Assembly (NCBI GenBank): GCA_025667525.1
Contig: CM046876.1
Coordinates: 480,396,557-480,460,556 of the forward strand
DNA length: 64,000 nucleotides
Reading direction: 5' to 3'
Origin: Glebionis coronaria
Lineage: Eukaryota > Streptophyta > Magnoliopsida > Asterales > Asteraceae
Numbering within the stretch: the stretch's first letter is position 1; each line of letters begins with the position of its first letter. The position numbers and the translations under genes are program-made. Of this stretch, positions 9,370 through 20,245 are shown piece after piece. A model generated the notes under the pieces. That model had not been told where the DNA came from and searched no databases. It saw only the letters and a program-made list of their open reading frames with translations.

Positions 9370-11208
9370 CTTTTAGATCAAATAGCCAATCACGAGTACA
9401 CAGTAATGCTTCAGCATTTGACGAACATAGGGAACTTCGATATTTGCTTATAATCCGACCACCTATGCTAAAAGTAGGCTCCAAGGCAACCGTAGTAATT
9501 GGGATACTCAATACATCTCGAGCCATAATTTCCAATTGTGGATACCGTACTTGGTTTTCTTTCCAATACTGTAGGATATCAATCTTTTGATTTGTATCAA
9601 GTTTTGGTTTCATCTAAATATTGATCAAGTTCCAACTTTTGTGCCTCGGGTTTCTTATATTTACTTTTAAATGTGTTGAATCTTGCCAAATCATCTTCCA
9701 CATCATTAAATAACTTCCCGTCTCCAACATTTGAACTTGACCCATTAGTCGAACCCTGCATTCCATTAGGTCGAATCTCATATGTTTTCCATAACTTGCG
9801 CAACCCAGCCTCGACACTTCTTACTTTATCTATGAGCAATTGACCCTCCAACCTAGTTCCGTTAAATAAAACTCAACGATCTGCAACTTATACCGAGGAT
9901 CCAAAATCGCCCCAAATGACAGAACCATAGTGTATGTTTCCTAATATTTATCAAACTTCTTTTTCATTTCTTCTGCCATTCCACTTACAATAGGGTCGGG
10001 ATTTGATATATGACGTTGAATTGTTTTCTAAATTTTATAGACATTGTGATAATAAAGATTCGATGTAGAATATAACGAACCTGAAAATAGCTTTTAATGT
10101 CATAAAACGGTTTCAAAAACATAGCAACTGCTTCAATTCTTTCCCACTCCTCATCTGTTGGACATGTTTTGAATGTTTTATCCAATTTCGCCAATAGACT
10201 ATACGCACCACGATACTCCAACGCACTTTCAAGCATCAAATATGTGTAGTTCCATCTAGTAACTACATCTTGTCGCACATTTTTACCACATTGTAGTTTG
10301 ATTCGCGCAACGCATTCAGCAAACTTTATCTTTCGAGCTGCACCTCCTCTCACAAACTTAACCGACTCTCGCACCTTTTCAATAGATTTTTCAATAACTT
10401 TCAAGCCGGATTTTACGATTAAGTTCAACACGTGCGCACAACAACGAACATGAAAAAATTCCCCATTACAAAGTAGCGCGCCAATACCTAACTGGTCTTT
10501 CAAACAGTCCACTAAACCATTATTATTCGTTGCATTATCAAGTGTTATAGTAAACACTTTATTTTCAATTCCCCATTCTCTCAAATAATTAATCACACTA
10601 TCTGCCAAAAGAGTTCCAGTATGAGGAGGGGGGATCACCCTAAAGTTCAACACTTTCTTTCTTAAAATCCAACTTTCATCAACGTAATGTGCAGTTAGTG
10701 TCATGTAACCATCGCTAGTAATAGACGTCCATAAATCCGATGTTAAACAAACTCTACCTTTTATCTTTTCCAACTCCATTTTAATTGTGAGTTTTTCTCT
10801 TTCATAAATTCTTAAAACTTCCTTCTTTGCTGTATTTCTGCATATAGGATTTACATCCGGGTGTAAAAATTTGAGCAAATATCTTGTTCCCTCATGCTCA
10901 ACATAAGTAAACGGGTAATTATGTTTGATAATGCAAATTGCCAATTTATCTTTAAACTTGGCTTGATCTAAGCAAATACGTTTCGGTAGTGGAGCATCCT
11001 TGGACAAGTCAACGCCAAAACATTTACGTACATGACGCCGAGTGTTAGAAGTTCCATAATCATACAACTGGACATTATTACAACGTGAAAAAGCTACTCT
11101 TTTAATCCCATCAGGTCCTACCGGTATTATGTGAAAATACTCCCACACACTCGAAAATTGTTTACTTGTTGAAGAACTAGCATCTTCTAAATCATCACCG
11201 TGATCCAT
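9370..11208 (-). pseudogene. hAT family transposase (RICESLEEPER type), main exon, broken
   Basis: This is a transposase for cut-and-paste movement or a domesticated relative. The N-terminus has a degenerate BED zinc finger (the first Cys pair is impaired, while GTSNTRRHVRKC is kept). The RNase H-like core follows with TSDLWTSITSDGYMTLTAHY, FTITLDNATNNN and HVRCCAHVLNLIV. The C-terminus has the DUF4413-like segment and the hAT dimerisation motif ([20 protein letters not shown] then YRSSL). Frames are broken by a base loss in a T-run near 10085, two TAG codons (10028-10030 and 9941-9943) at positions normally Trp, a shift near 9870 and an extra base near 9606. It is clearly non-functional as read. 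The start at 11208 is the first ATG of the frame. Confidence 0.88.
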
Positions 11209-11995
11209 ATTATCGTTTTCTACTTATCTCAAATATTAACCTAATGATTAACAAAAAATAATAAAAACCCGTATAAGAAATCACGAAACTATTATATAAA
11301 AACATACAATAAAAAATAAGAATCCCTAACATCGCCTAAACAAAAATTAATCGCAAGTAAGTGAATAACACAATAAGGGGGTGTTTGGGTTAGGGATTAG
11401 CTTAATTTACGGGATTAACTCATTAACAGCTAAGATATCTTAAGGTGATAAAGATCTTATATGAAAATCATAATGATTAAGCTTTCAATAAAAATCAAAC
11501 AAATACTAAATTAAACAAAATCAAGGGTTATTGAGATTTGATTGAACTTGCCTTAGAAATTAGAGATTTGATTGAACTTATAAAAACAAAATCGTCATCT
11601 TCAGATCATGACCCATTTGAGATAATGAATGATTTACCAAAACCCTTGATCGCCATCTTCGATTTGCTTCATCTGTTCATCATGTTTCAGTTTTTTTTTA
11701 TAAGTTGACCCATATGGTTATTTTGATCGACCCATATGGTTATTTTGACCGACCCATTTAAACCCAAGTGGTTATATTTGCAGACCCAAATAAACCCATC
11801 GACTTATTGATAAAAGTTTACTTAAACCCATCTCGACCCAACTATCATTTTTATTAAAAACCCAACTAGACCCCTTCACTTTTTTTATTTACCCATTTTG
11901 ACCCAAAAATAACCATGGGTTAAAAATTGCCACCTCTATATTTTATGTGAATTAAACATAGCTTAACATATGTTTGAAAGCACATGTTAAAAAAA
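11209..11995. other. 5' flank of the hAT element with GACCCA-rich subterminal region
   Basis: From about 11620 to 11935 the hexamer GACCCA and related ACCCA repeats occur densely in one orientation, a layout typical of hAT subterminal regions. The segment ends with ATTGCCACCTCTA at about 11926-11938. On the other strand this is a TAGAGGTGGCAAT terminus of hAT type. I infer this is the 5' end of the hAT element. No matching left terminus was found. A GGGGGTGTTTGGGTTAG motif at about 11376 looks like the end of another MITE without a partner. Confidence 0.5.
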
Positions 11996-13595
11996 GGGTA
12001 AATGGCACAAGAAGGTATCTAACTTGTTGGTCATCTCCAATTAAAGTATCATACTTTTTTCTTTGCATAAAAACGCACTCAACTTAATTTTTTCGCCAAT
12101 TTGGGTGTTTTCGTTACATATTTAACGTTTATTCATTTATTTTTTACATTTTAAGTCCACCGCCGCTACTATCATCATCAATCATCGTTCCCACCACCAA
12201 ACCCGCCTGCCACCATCATTACTAAGTCGCACCTTCATCACGAGCCCTACCTATCACCGTCGCAAACTACCAACCACACCCACCACCATAGCCTAAAATT
12301 GTAATTCTTGATGGGCATAATACTGGGAACGACATAACCTAAATAATAGGGGGAGTGATATAACAAATGATCCCAATTTACCAATATTCATTCATAAATT
12401 TTTAAAAAATTACCAACACCATAGAATAGTTTAATCATGGAATATTTTAGTATATACCCTTAAATTAGCATATACCTATACAACCAATCATAATCACCCA
12501 TTTTTTAAAAAACCTATTTCCCACCACTTTTTTAAAATTTAAATATCTCATAAACGGTAAATCGTCAAACGAAAAAAAATACACAATTGTGACGAGAATT
12601 AAATCATCTATCTATCGAGGGGCACATGTATATACTTTCGACGAACTTTTTTTTCGACTTTTTTTTTCTTAAGTCACGTCTGGAGAATCATATATGATTC
12701 GTCACGAATCATATATGATTCGTCACGAATCATATATGATTCGTCACGAATCATATATGATTCGTCACGAATCATATATGATTTTCAGAAAATCATATAT
12801 GATTCGTGATATGAATCATATATGATTTTCTGAGAATCATATATGTTTCGTGACGAATCATATATGATTCTCTCCAGACGTGACTTAAGAAAAAAAGTCG
12901 AAAAAAAGTTCGTCAAAAGTATATACATGTGCCCCTCGATAGATAGATGATTTAATTATCGTCGCGGTGATATGTTTTGTTTTACGTAACGATAAACGGT
13001 TTGTGAGATATTTAATTTTTAAAAAATTAGTTTTTTTGTTAAATGATAAATGGATGATTGTAATTGGTTGGTTGAGTTTATGTTAAACTAAAGGTTTCCC
13101 ATCAACCTATAATACAAGCTTTCTTGTATATAAATAATCATCAACACAATTGTTTAATTCAACTACCACGTTTATTTTTAAATTATGGTTTTTCAGAAAC
13201 TCCAACAGATATAACAAGATCCTAACAAAGAGTTAAATGGTTTTAGCTTTTTCATTTTAATTTAATTTTGTTATAAGCCCGACATAATTCACTATATGAA
13301 GGACTAATAGTTTGTGGGGTACTGGTGGTGGGTCCTATTGATGATTTGCTGCGGTAGTCAGTGGTGCTTGGTAGTGATGATGGTAGATATGTTTGGTGGT
13401 GAAGACGATCATTGATGGTGGTGATAGCGAGAATGGACTTAAAATGTAAAAAATATAACGGATGATCGTTAATATTTAACGTAAATATCTAAATTGGCTA
13501 AAACTATAAGTTGAGTACCTTTTTATGAGAAAAAAAAATATGATACCTTGATTAAAAATGATTGTTAAATTAAATACCTTTTTATATTATTTTCC
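11996..13595. mobile_element. 1.6 kb foldback element, probably non-autonomous MULE
   Basis: Almost the whole segment is an imperfect inverted repeat centred near 12790. The outer arms (11996-about 12345 against about 13270-13595) share blocks such as TTTTTTACATTTTAAGTCCA. The inner arms (about 12457-12780 against 12780-13103) are much closer and share TAAATCATCTATCTATCGAG and CTTAAGTCACGTCTGGAGA. The ends GGGTAAATGG and ATTATTTTCC (inverted) are flanked by TTAAAAAAA and ATAAAAAAA, a near 9-bp TSD that suggests MULE. It holds no coding sequence. Confidence 0.72.
12685..12872. repeat. 21-bp palindromic tandem array at the foldback apex
   Basis: Five 21-bp units (GAATCATATATGATTCGTCAC, written as unit core ATCATATATGAT) begin at 12685, 12706, 12727, 12748 and 12769. 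Degenerate units follow to 12872, giving about ten copies of the self-complementary core ATCATATATGAT. The array sits at the centre of the large inverted repeat. Confidence 0.92.
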
Positions 13596-13779
13596 ATAAA
13601 AAAAACTCTAAAGTCTCATTCTCAATTTATGAGCCTACCTATATATACCAAACAACTTATTTTCACTTTAACTCTCGAACGGATCTTAAGACCACCAAGC
13701 ACCCTTAATGAAAAAAAGAAATTAAATGGAATAAAAATTAGCGAAGTCTGGTTGGTTTAAAAGTAAAATGTTTCCTCTT

Positions 13780-14002
13780 GCGATGTGTTCTCGAGATCTT
13801 TTATTAGAAGAACAAAATAAAATGAAGGTAAAGTGAAAAAAAGTTGTGTTATCAAGTTCTTCATTAAGCGAAAGAAAAAGAAATGAAAGTAAAGTGAAGT
13901 ATTATTTGATTGAATTTGAAAGGAAATGAAATTATTATAATATTGATGTGAAATACTTTACTTTCATTTTTTTTTAATGAAGGATCTCAAGAACACATCA
14001 TA
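13780..14002. mobile_element. Small MITE
   Basis: Inverted ends GCGATGTGTTCTCGAGATC (13780) and GATCTCAAGAACACATC (about 13983-13999) enclose about 220 bp of purine-rich sequence with AAATGAAAGTAAAGTG repeats in both orientations. Exact ends and TSD are not clear. The flanking stretches 13596-13779 and 14003-14381 are AT-rich, with nothing recognised. Confidence 0.65.
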
Positions 14003-14381
14003 AATTTTGTGAGCAAAATGTTTACCTTACATCTTAGGTAGATAACATACTAGCGTTTTGTAGATATTCGTGGTGTACTCGGGTGATGCGGCGACGGGTA
14101 TCATGTGATTAACTAAAAAATTAAAGAAAAGATATCGACCAAGCCCGGTTCACTCATTTTTATATGTTTTAGTCGGTTTATCTTCAGACGGCTTTTATTT
14201 GCTAGACGAATCGTTGGCTTTCAGTTGAACCCATTTTTGACGGAATTGTTGTACAATATAAATATATAATTGTACTTTTAAGTAATGAGCCGTTTTAATT
14301 ATATATTAATTAATATTAATAATTTTTATTTTCAAGTGTGTATAAATTAGTATTATGTACGGTAATATTATTAATTAATTT

Positions 14382-14659
14382 CAGGGATGAGCATTGCGTC
14401 TCGAATCCCAAAACCAAATCATAACAGTACCGATTCTCGGTACCCGAATCTCGTTCGGTACGTAACGGTACTACGAAATAAGATGGAAAAAAATTCGGTA
14501 CCACTAATTCGGTATGAAACCGGTACCAAATCGAGAAATTCTCGAAAAAAAGGGGAAAATTCTGATTTCCCAATACCGGTACCATTAGTTTATGCTCGAG
14601 AAAAAATCGATACCACTAATTCAGGAAAGGATCTGTACCGATACCGTGCTCATCCCTAA
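14382..14659. mobile_element. hAT-like MITE, GGTACC-rich (copy A)
   Basis: Ends CAGGGATGAGCA and TGCTCATCCCTA are inverted repeats. Flanks AATTAATTT and AATTAGTTT look like a slightly diverged 8-9 bp TSD. The inside is packed with GGTAC/GTACC and has the AGAAATTCTCGAAAAAAAGG block shared with copy B at 15.3 kb. There is no coding content: open frames here in both strands are a by-product of the repeat. From 14660 to 15185 the sequence is AT-rich, with nothing recognised. Confidence 0.8.
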
Positions 14660-15185
14660 TTAGTTTTAATATAAGTATGATATTAAATTGTGTTTGTATG
14701 TTTTACTAATTGATAATTTGAATTATATTTGTATGGTTGTACATCTATAACTATATTATAAAACAATTGAGATTTTTTAAAATTAGCAAGACTGAATTTT
14801 TAGTCAAGTTTACTTACTAAATATAACAAGTTGTTGGTGTATTTATCAAATTTGATACCATATAATAATTTTAATAACTTTTTAAAACAAACTTTTGTAA
14901 CAACTTATTAAAATAATACTTTTTTTTTTATTTTAAATTGAAATATCTCTTTACCTATTTATTATTTTCATAATTTAAGTTCACCATATTTTCTAAAATT
15001 TTCTGCTTTTTAATTTTGATATCTTTCATATGAATTTTGATAAATTTTATTAACTATCAGTTTTTTTAGCGGATTTATTTTAATTTCATATTTTTACCCC
15101 TTTAACATCAATGTAAATACGGACTTAATAAGTAAGATAGTGACATTTGTTCGCTTCAAATTATCATTGAGTATGTTAAAGTAAA

Positions 15186-15747
15186 GGGTAAACGTTATAA
15201 AATACCAACGTACTTTCGATTTTGTCCCGCATTGAACCTCTTACTTTTTTATTATCATATTTAACTCTGTAACTTGTTGGTATGTTTTAATAATAACCAT
15301 ATTACCGGTCTTGTATCAATCCATACCGAATTAGTGGTATCGATTATTCCCGAACATAAATTAGTAGTACTGGTACCGTGTCGAACGGGATTTGTATATC
15401 GGTACTAGTATGGGTATCGGTACCGGTACGGGTATCGGTGCCGCGAAATCGGGTTTTTCCCTTTTTTTTGAGAATTTCTCGATTTGGTACCGGTTCCGAA
15501 TTTTTTTTCACCTTATTTCGTAGGGACCCGTTACCGTACAGAATGGGATTCGGGTACCATGACTCAGTACGGTTTCGGTTCCGGTTCGATTTCGAGATTC
15601 GGATCCAAATGCTCATCCCTAATTTTGCCTATGTTGTTGCCACTTATATATTTTTACCTGCCAAACAGGTAAATATAATAATAAAAAGGTAAGAGGTTCA
15701 ATACGAGACAAAATCGTAAATACATTAATATTTTATAGTTTTTACCC
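15186..15747. mobile_element. MITE with long terminal inverted repeats, hosting MITE copy B
   Basis: The left end GGGTAAACGTTATAAAATAC with ATTTTGTCCCGCATTGAACC pairs with the inverted right end (GAGGTTCAATACGAGACAAA to TTTTTACCC at 15747) over about 65-90 bp. The two arms are separated by the GGTACC-rich MITE copy B, so the younger element sits inside the older one. The TSD is unclear. Confidence 0.72.
15300..15621. mobile_element. hAT-like MITE, GGTACC-rich (copy B, inverted)
   Basis: The right terminus is TGCTCATCCCTA at about 15610-15621. The inside matches copy A (14382-14659) in opposite orientation, including TACGAAATAAGGTGAAAAAA and the AGAAATTCTC block. The left terminus has lost its clear TIR and is placed only approximately near 15300-15330. 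Confidence 0.72.
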
Positions 15748-16469
15748 AAAATAGAAAGCCAAAATACTTTATAATGTTTTATAAATAAGTATAGATGGTC
15801 ACCATGGTTTGTGAGGTATCATCACACATATAGTTAATCGGAATACGTAGTAATTTTTTAGGATCTCCTTCCCATGGTTTTCACCCGTCCCTCAAACTAA
15901 AATTCGTTACTTTTTCCGTTATCTCCTAAAATATAGATGAGGTAATTCTGTCTTTTACTTTTTGACGCTCTTCACCCCTAAACATATAAACACTAATTCA
16001 CTCACTTACCCACAAATCACACACACTTAAACCTATCCCACCAAATCTTTAATCACCTAGCCGAAAATTTGCTGGAATTAGTGATCTAGTACCGTATTTA
16101 ACACGACTAAACACAGCGATAAGAAAACACTTACTAGTATAACATATATATTATTATTTTTTGAAACGCAATTTATTTCAAAACAACAAAAGAAACATAC
16201 AAAGGAACACCTTAAATAACTAAGATGGTTAAATAAGAACACAAAAAAGCATACAGAAACCATAAACAAATACACTTTGTCACAAGACAAAGAAACCTAC
16301 GACAAAACACACTGCAAGACCCACGAGCTATCAAAGGACCAACCAACAACAACATTGCAAGTTTGAAACCCATAACTACTACTTAAGGACATAAAAGCAT
16401 ACAATTGTGCAGATAAAATTGCGACCCACGATGTCAAACACCCAAAGGCCACCTCAACTGAACCCCACA
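15748..16469. other. Intergenic, nothing recognised
   Basis: This is AT-rich sequence without a recognisable domain, RNA or element. The small open frame on the minus strand at 16078-16290 is Phe/Val/Cys-rich with no family resemblance, and I treat it as chance. Confidence 0.5.
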
Positions 16470-16860
16470 AAAACAAGAATAACTGGTTACATGTTGATTA
16501 ATCAAAAACAAGAAATACGACATAATAACCACTATCAGGAGTCAAAGGTACAACATTCTTGGTCATTACAACCAAAATCACTTGCTAATTAAATATAAAA
16601 AGCTCCATCGATGACATGTCTCTTCCCTCTATTGCATGTGCCTTCAAGTTTGATACCTGCAATGCATATTAGTTACTAAGCTTAGTATCTATTGAGTTCA
16701 GAACTTTTGCACAACATTAGTAAACAGATTATGCAAGAAGAATGATCACCAAAATATGAACTGTAAGTCTAACAAAATACAAAACCTGTAGCTACTTCTA
16801 CAATCATGACTTTTACTAGCTGCTCGTTTTTACTCTCCTCAAAGAGTGGTCGAGTAAAAA
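16470..16860 (-). repeat. Duplicated segment copy 1 (partner near 44381-44720)
   Basis: This stretch and 44381-44720 share most of their bases in the same orientation, including ACATGTCTCTTCCCTCTATT and TTTTTACTAGCTGCTCGTTT. The shared part seems to contain the last two exons of an unidentified minus-strand gene (listed separately). This copy keeps the better reading frame. Confidence 0.8.
16589..16837 (-). pseudogene. Possible two terminal exons of an unrecognised gene
   Basis: On the minus strand an exon (16786-16837) bounded by GAG|GAGAG and ACAG|GTTTTG would encode ESKNEQLVKVMIVEVAT. A second exon (16589-16656) after ATGCATTGCAG continues in phase as GIKLEGTCNRGKRHVIDGAF and stops at 16589-16591. 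The same acceptor and the GTCNRGKRHVI segment are kept in the 44 kb copy, which suggests a once-coding sequence. I do not recognise the family. Upstream exons were not found, so it is probably a remnant. Confidence 0.35.
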
Positions 16861-17854
16861 AAAAAAAAAAACTAAATAAAACTAAATCTCACATATTCAT
16901 CTTGAAGTTTGTTTTAGTGACTTATCCAGCATGATTATTTTGTAACGTCTACTTAAAACAACGGCTGGCAACTCCCGGTATTCCTGAATGTTCTGGTTTT
17001 CTTGTAAAATCAATTTATCACCATATAAATTTTGAGAGCAGATAAACAATAAAGCATATTCACACTTGAAGATATTGCAACAAATGCATACTCTAGGCAA
17101 ATCATATCAATCAGAAAAGATATCAGACACTTCTTCTGTAAAGAATGACATTCAAATTATAAGTGGCGCTTTCGGACTACTATCAGATTAAACATAAGTC
17201 TGAATCGGGTTAATGGTCCAAAATTGGACCAAAAAAAAACTAGCTAACAAAAAATTAACTATATATTGCCCAAAATGGTATTTTGGCACAAGACCTATAT
17301 CCATGTTAAGTTGGTGTTTCTAAGACACAATGTGTTTCTAAGACACAATATGTTTCGGCTCAATAAAGCCTACACGCTCCCGTCCTGCATATATTGACAC
17401 CTTTAGAAGAAAAGGACTCAAGGTCTAGTCACACCTCAATAGAGAAACGGAAACTGAATTGGGGTTGTGATTAAATATCAATTTGGTATTTGAATTGTAA
17501 GCTCTTAGCCTCTTACAATCAACAACATAATGAAGTTATCAATATTGTGACCAAGATGATTTCAAGCACATAACTAAATTTACATAATAGGTAGATATCC
17601 GTGTTACCAAGACCGACCCTAGAAATCTGTGTTACCAAAAACTACAGAGTGCCCAAATCTTGTTTGCGCACCCACTAAATTGCGCGATGTATTTTATGAG
17701 CATATGCATACACGTGTACTTTGGTTGTTATTTAGATTGAGTTGTTTGCTCTCAAACAAATATTTATGTCGGAAGATAGAGTATTATGCTGACATGTGGC
17801 ATGGTGAGTAAAGTTTTTTGCTGACCCTCTTATTTGCTCGCCATATTTATTTAG
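16861..17854. other. Intergenic, mostly unrecognised
   Basis: The minus strand at 16897-17100 has an open frame that reads NLYGDKLILQENQNIQEYRE near its middle. It could be an upstream exon of the 16.6 kb remnant or chance. I cannot assign it. The rest is AT-rich, with no element ends until the MULE at 17855. Confidence 0.4.
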
Positions 17855-19191
17855 GGGTTAATATACACAATTGTTACCAAAGTTTGACAAAAAAATCGAT
17901 TTGATTACTAAAGTTTAAACCCTAACAGATAGATTACCCACATTTGGTTTACCCGTTACGTAAGTTACTCAGTAAGTTTTTACCTTTTGTTACCAATTAA
18001 TAGCCTACGTGGCAGTTAACATGGAATTTTTTTAATGCTAATTATATATAAAATTAAAAATTCTATCTCTGGCTTGGCTAGTCTTTTTGTTCGACAGGTG
18101 TTGACTCTATAAAACCTCCACCACGTTGCCCTTCAATCCCTCAATAACTTTTACCCAAGAAATGAAGAAAACAATCATAAGATGTGGACTCAACCATCAG
18201 ATCCATTATAACAAAATCTCATGAAGTGTGTTTTCATATATAGCGTTGTTTTGGAGATGATAAGAGAGATTACAGTGTACTCCCATGGTAACGAGTAACT
18301 ATGGCAATCTGATACAACACGTTCATGTCGGTGCCTGTACGTCTTCCCATTTTACTCTTCTTAAAGATATTTATTTATTAAGAGGGATGGTTCATTCAAA
18401 TGTTCAATAAAAAGAAATCCGAACTAAAGGGAACTAAAGGGATGGTTCATTCGAATGGTTCATTCGAATGGTTCATTTTACTCTTCTTAAGATAAATTGT
18501 ACAGTAGTCACTAAGGGCAGTACCAACAAATTTTTTTCTTGATAAATATTTAGTAGGAAAGCACACAGGGAAAGGGAAACAAGGTGTAGCACCCACTATG
18601 TTTTATCCCCAGGTGTAACCATGAAAACCCTTTGCTTAGTAGTGACGTCGTGAAAACGGGGTAGGGTAGATCTTCATAAGCAGCATAGAAGCGGTAGTTT
18701 ATAGTACAGTATGACGACGACGATGAAAGTGGTTGTTGATTAAGCCCTCGGGTGTTTGGATCTTAAAAGATCTTTCCTTGAAAAAGTTTAAGCCCGATAT
18801 CTTGCTTATTTTCTTTCTATTTATGTTTCGCAGATTAGATCTTGTATTGAGATATGACTGTGGCTGTTGAGTTGTTTGCTAAGGTTCGACAACATCAAGA
18901 AGTGGGTGAGGATTGAAGTTAAAGAGGTTGAAGATGTAATTGTCAGTATTTCAAAATAAAAAAGATTTAACTTATTTAAAGGGTGGGACCCATTACTATA
19001 CAACGTGTGAATTGAAACCGGCTGTCAACCGGTAGCCCCTCAAAAGAGTAACGGGGGTGTAGCATTTATAAACGTTCAGTAACCCAAAACATAAACCCGT
19101 ATACTTGAGTAATCTATTTGTTAGGGTTTAAACTTTAGTAACCAAATCGAATTTTTTGTCAAACTTTAGTAACATTTGTGTATATTAACCC
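17855..19191. mobile_element. Non-autonomous Mutator-like element (MULE), 1337 bp
   Basis: Ends GGGTTAATATACAC and GTGTATATTAACCC are perfect inverted repeats, and the inverted similarity extends about 90 bp inwards (to ACTAAAGTTTAAACCCTAAC). The element is flanked by a perfect 9-bp TSD, TTTATTTAG (17846-17854 and 19192-19200), the diagnostic length for Mutator. There is no transposase inside. The internal 18100-19000 has local repeats such as GGTTCATTCGAAT but no gene I recognise. Confidence 0.92.
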
Positions 19192-19296
19192 TTTATTTAG
19201 AAAGACAAGGTTTGAGAGGCTGAAGATTGGTTTAAGAGGGTGAAGGTATGCGGTTTGTTTTTTTCTTCTTAAAATCAAGGTTGTTGATATATTAAA

Positions 19297-19909
19297 CATA
19301 GTCACAAGAAACGCTGACTCGGCCGCGTTTCGCGTTTCGGATCGTACGTACCCAAACGCGGTACGATCGCGACTCGGATCGCTCGGAGTCGCGATCTGGA
19401 TCGCTATATTCGGCGTTTCCAAACATCATCAATCAGCGTACCGAAGTATATGGGGTCGCCGTACCGGAATAGATCGGTACGGCGTACCGAAATGTATCGG
19501 TACGCCGTACCAAAGTGTAGCGGTACGATTATTTACACTCCCAATGTACAATTATTTATTAAATCTACTTTTAACCACTGATTACTTCAACCCTTTCATT
19601 TAATCAGATTATTACTAATTTTCTACTCTACTTATTCATATTCCATAAACACCTACCAAATCCATGCACTTCCTCAAATTATAACCAGATCCATCTTATC
19701 TTATCCATCTAATTTAGAAATATATTATTAATATGGTACGTCGTACCAAATTGGGTACATCGTACCGAATTATATGGTACGTCGAACCGAAGGGAACCGG
19801 GGCGTACCGAAATGAGCTTACCCCCCTTCGTACCGATTTTAAGACCCCGCGTACCGCGTACCCGTTTTTCGTTTCCGTACCGCAGCGTACCGCGTTTCGT
19901 GTGACTATG
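19297..19909. mobile_element. Non-autonomous hAT element, 613 bp, TACCG-rich
   Basis: Terminal inverted repeats CATAGTCACAAGAAACGC and GCGTTTCGTGTGACTATG match at 17 of 18 positions. A perfect 8-bp TSD, ATATTAAA, flanks it (19289-19296 and 19910-19917), the hAT-size duplication. Both subterminal regions carry many GTACCG/CGGTAC and TCGGATCG units, giving locally high CpG in an AT-rich window. The middle (about 19540-19730) is AT-rich and has no repeats. Confidence 0.92.
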
Positions 19910-19917
19910 ATATTAAA

Positions 19918-20245
19918 TGTGTAACAAATGCTCGCCAGGTTGCTTTTTACTATATAACCATGACACTTCATGTGTGCGCGCAAATGAAGAAGGCGTGCAA
20001 ATGCTTTTGCGCTGTCTTTTTTTGTTAATTATAAAACCTATCACAGTGCGACACGTGGGAGGATGGCGAACAAATGAATTTCGGGCAGAGTAGATTTTCC
20101 TTATTGAAAAAACTAGTCGTTTTGGTAATTCTAATCTATAGGGGAATAGGAGTAGAGAATCGTAAATTTTTTTCTTGATAAATGTAGAAACATCATATTA
20201 ACTTAAGATAAGATACTGAAACCATACCTGAAGATAAAAGCCAAA
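19918..20245. other. Downstream flank of the F-box gene
   Basis: This is the 3' flank of the F-box gene on the minus strand. No separate feature is recognised. It is short AT-rich sequence in which the gene's 3' UTR and polyadenylation site should lie. Confidence 0.4.

Noticed and set aside
14316..14659. Overlapping open frames on both strands
   Set aside because: They lie inside the GGTACC-rich MITE and its inverted-repeat composition keeps several frames open. The same happens at 15344-15692.
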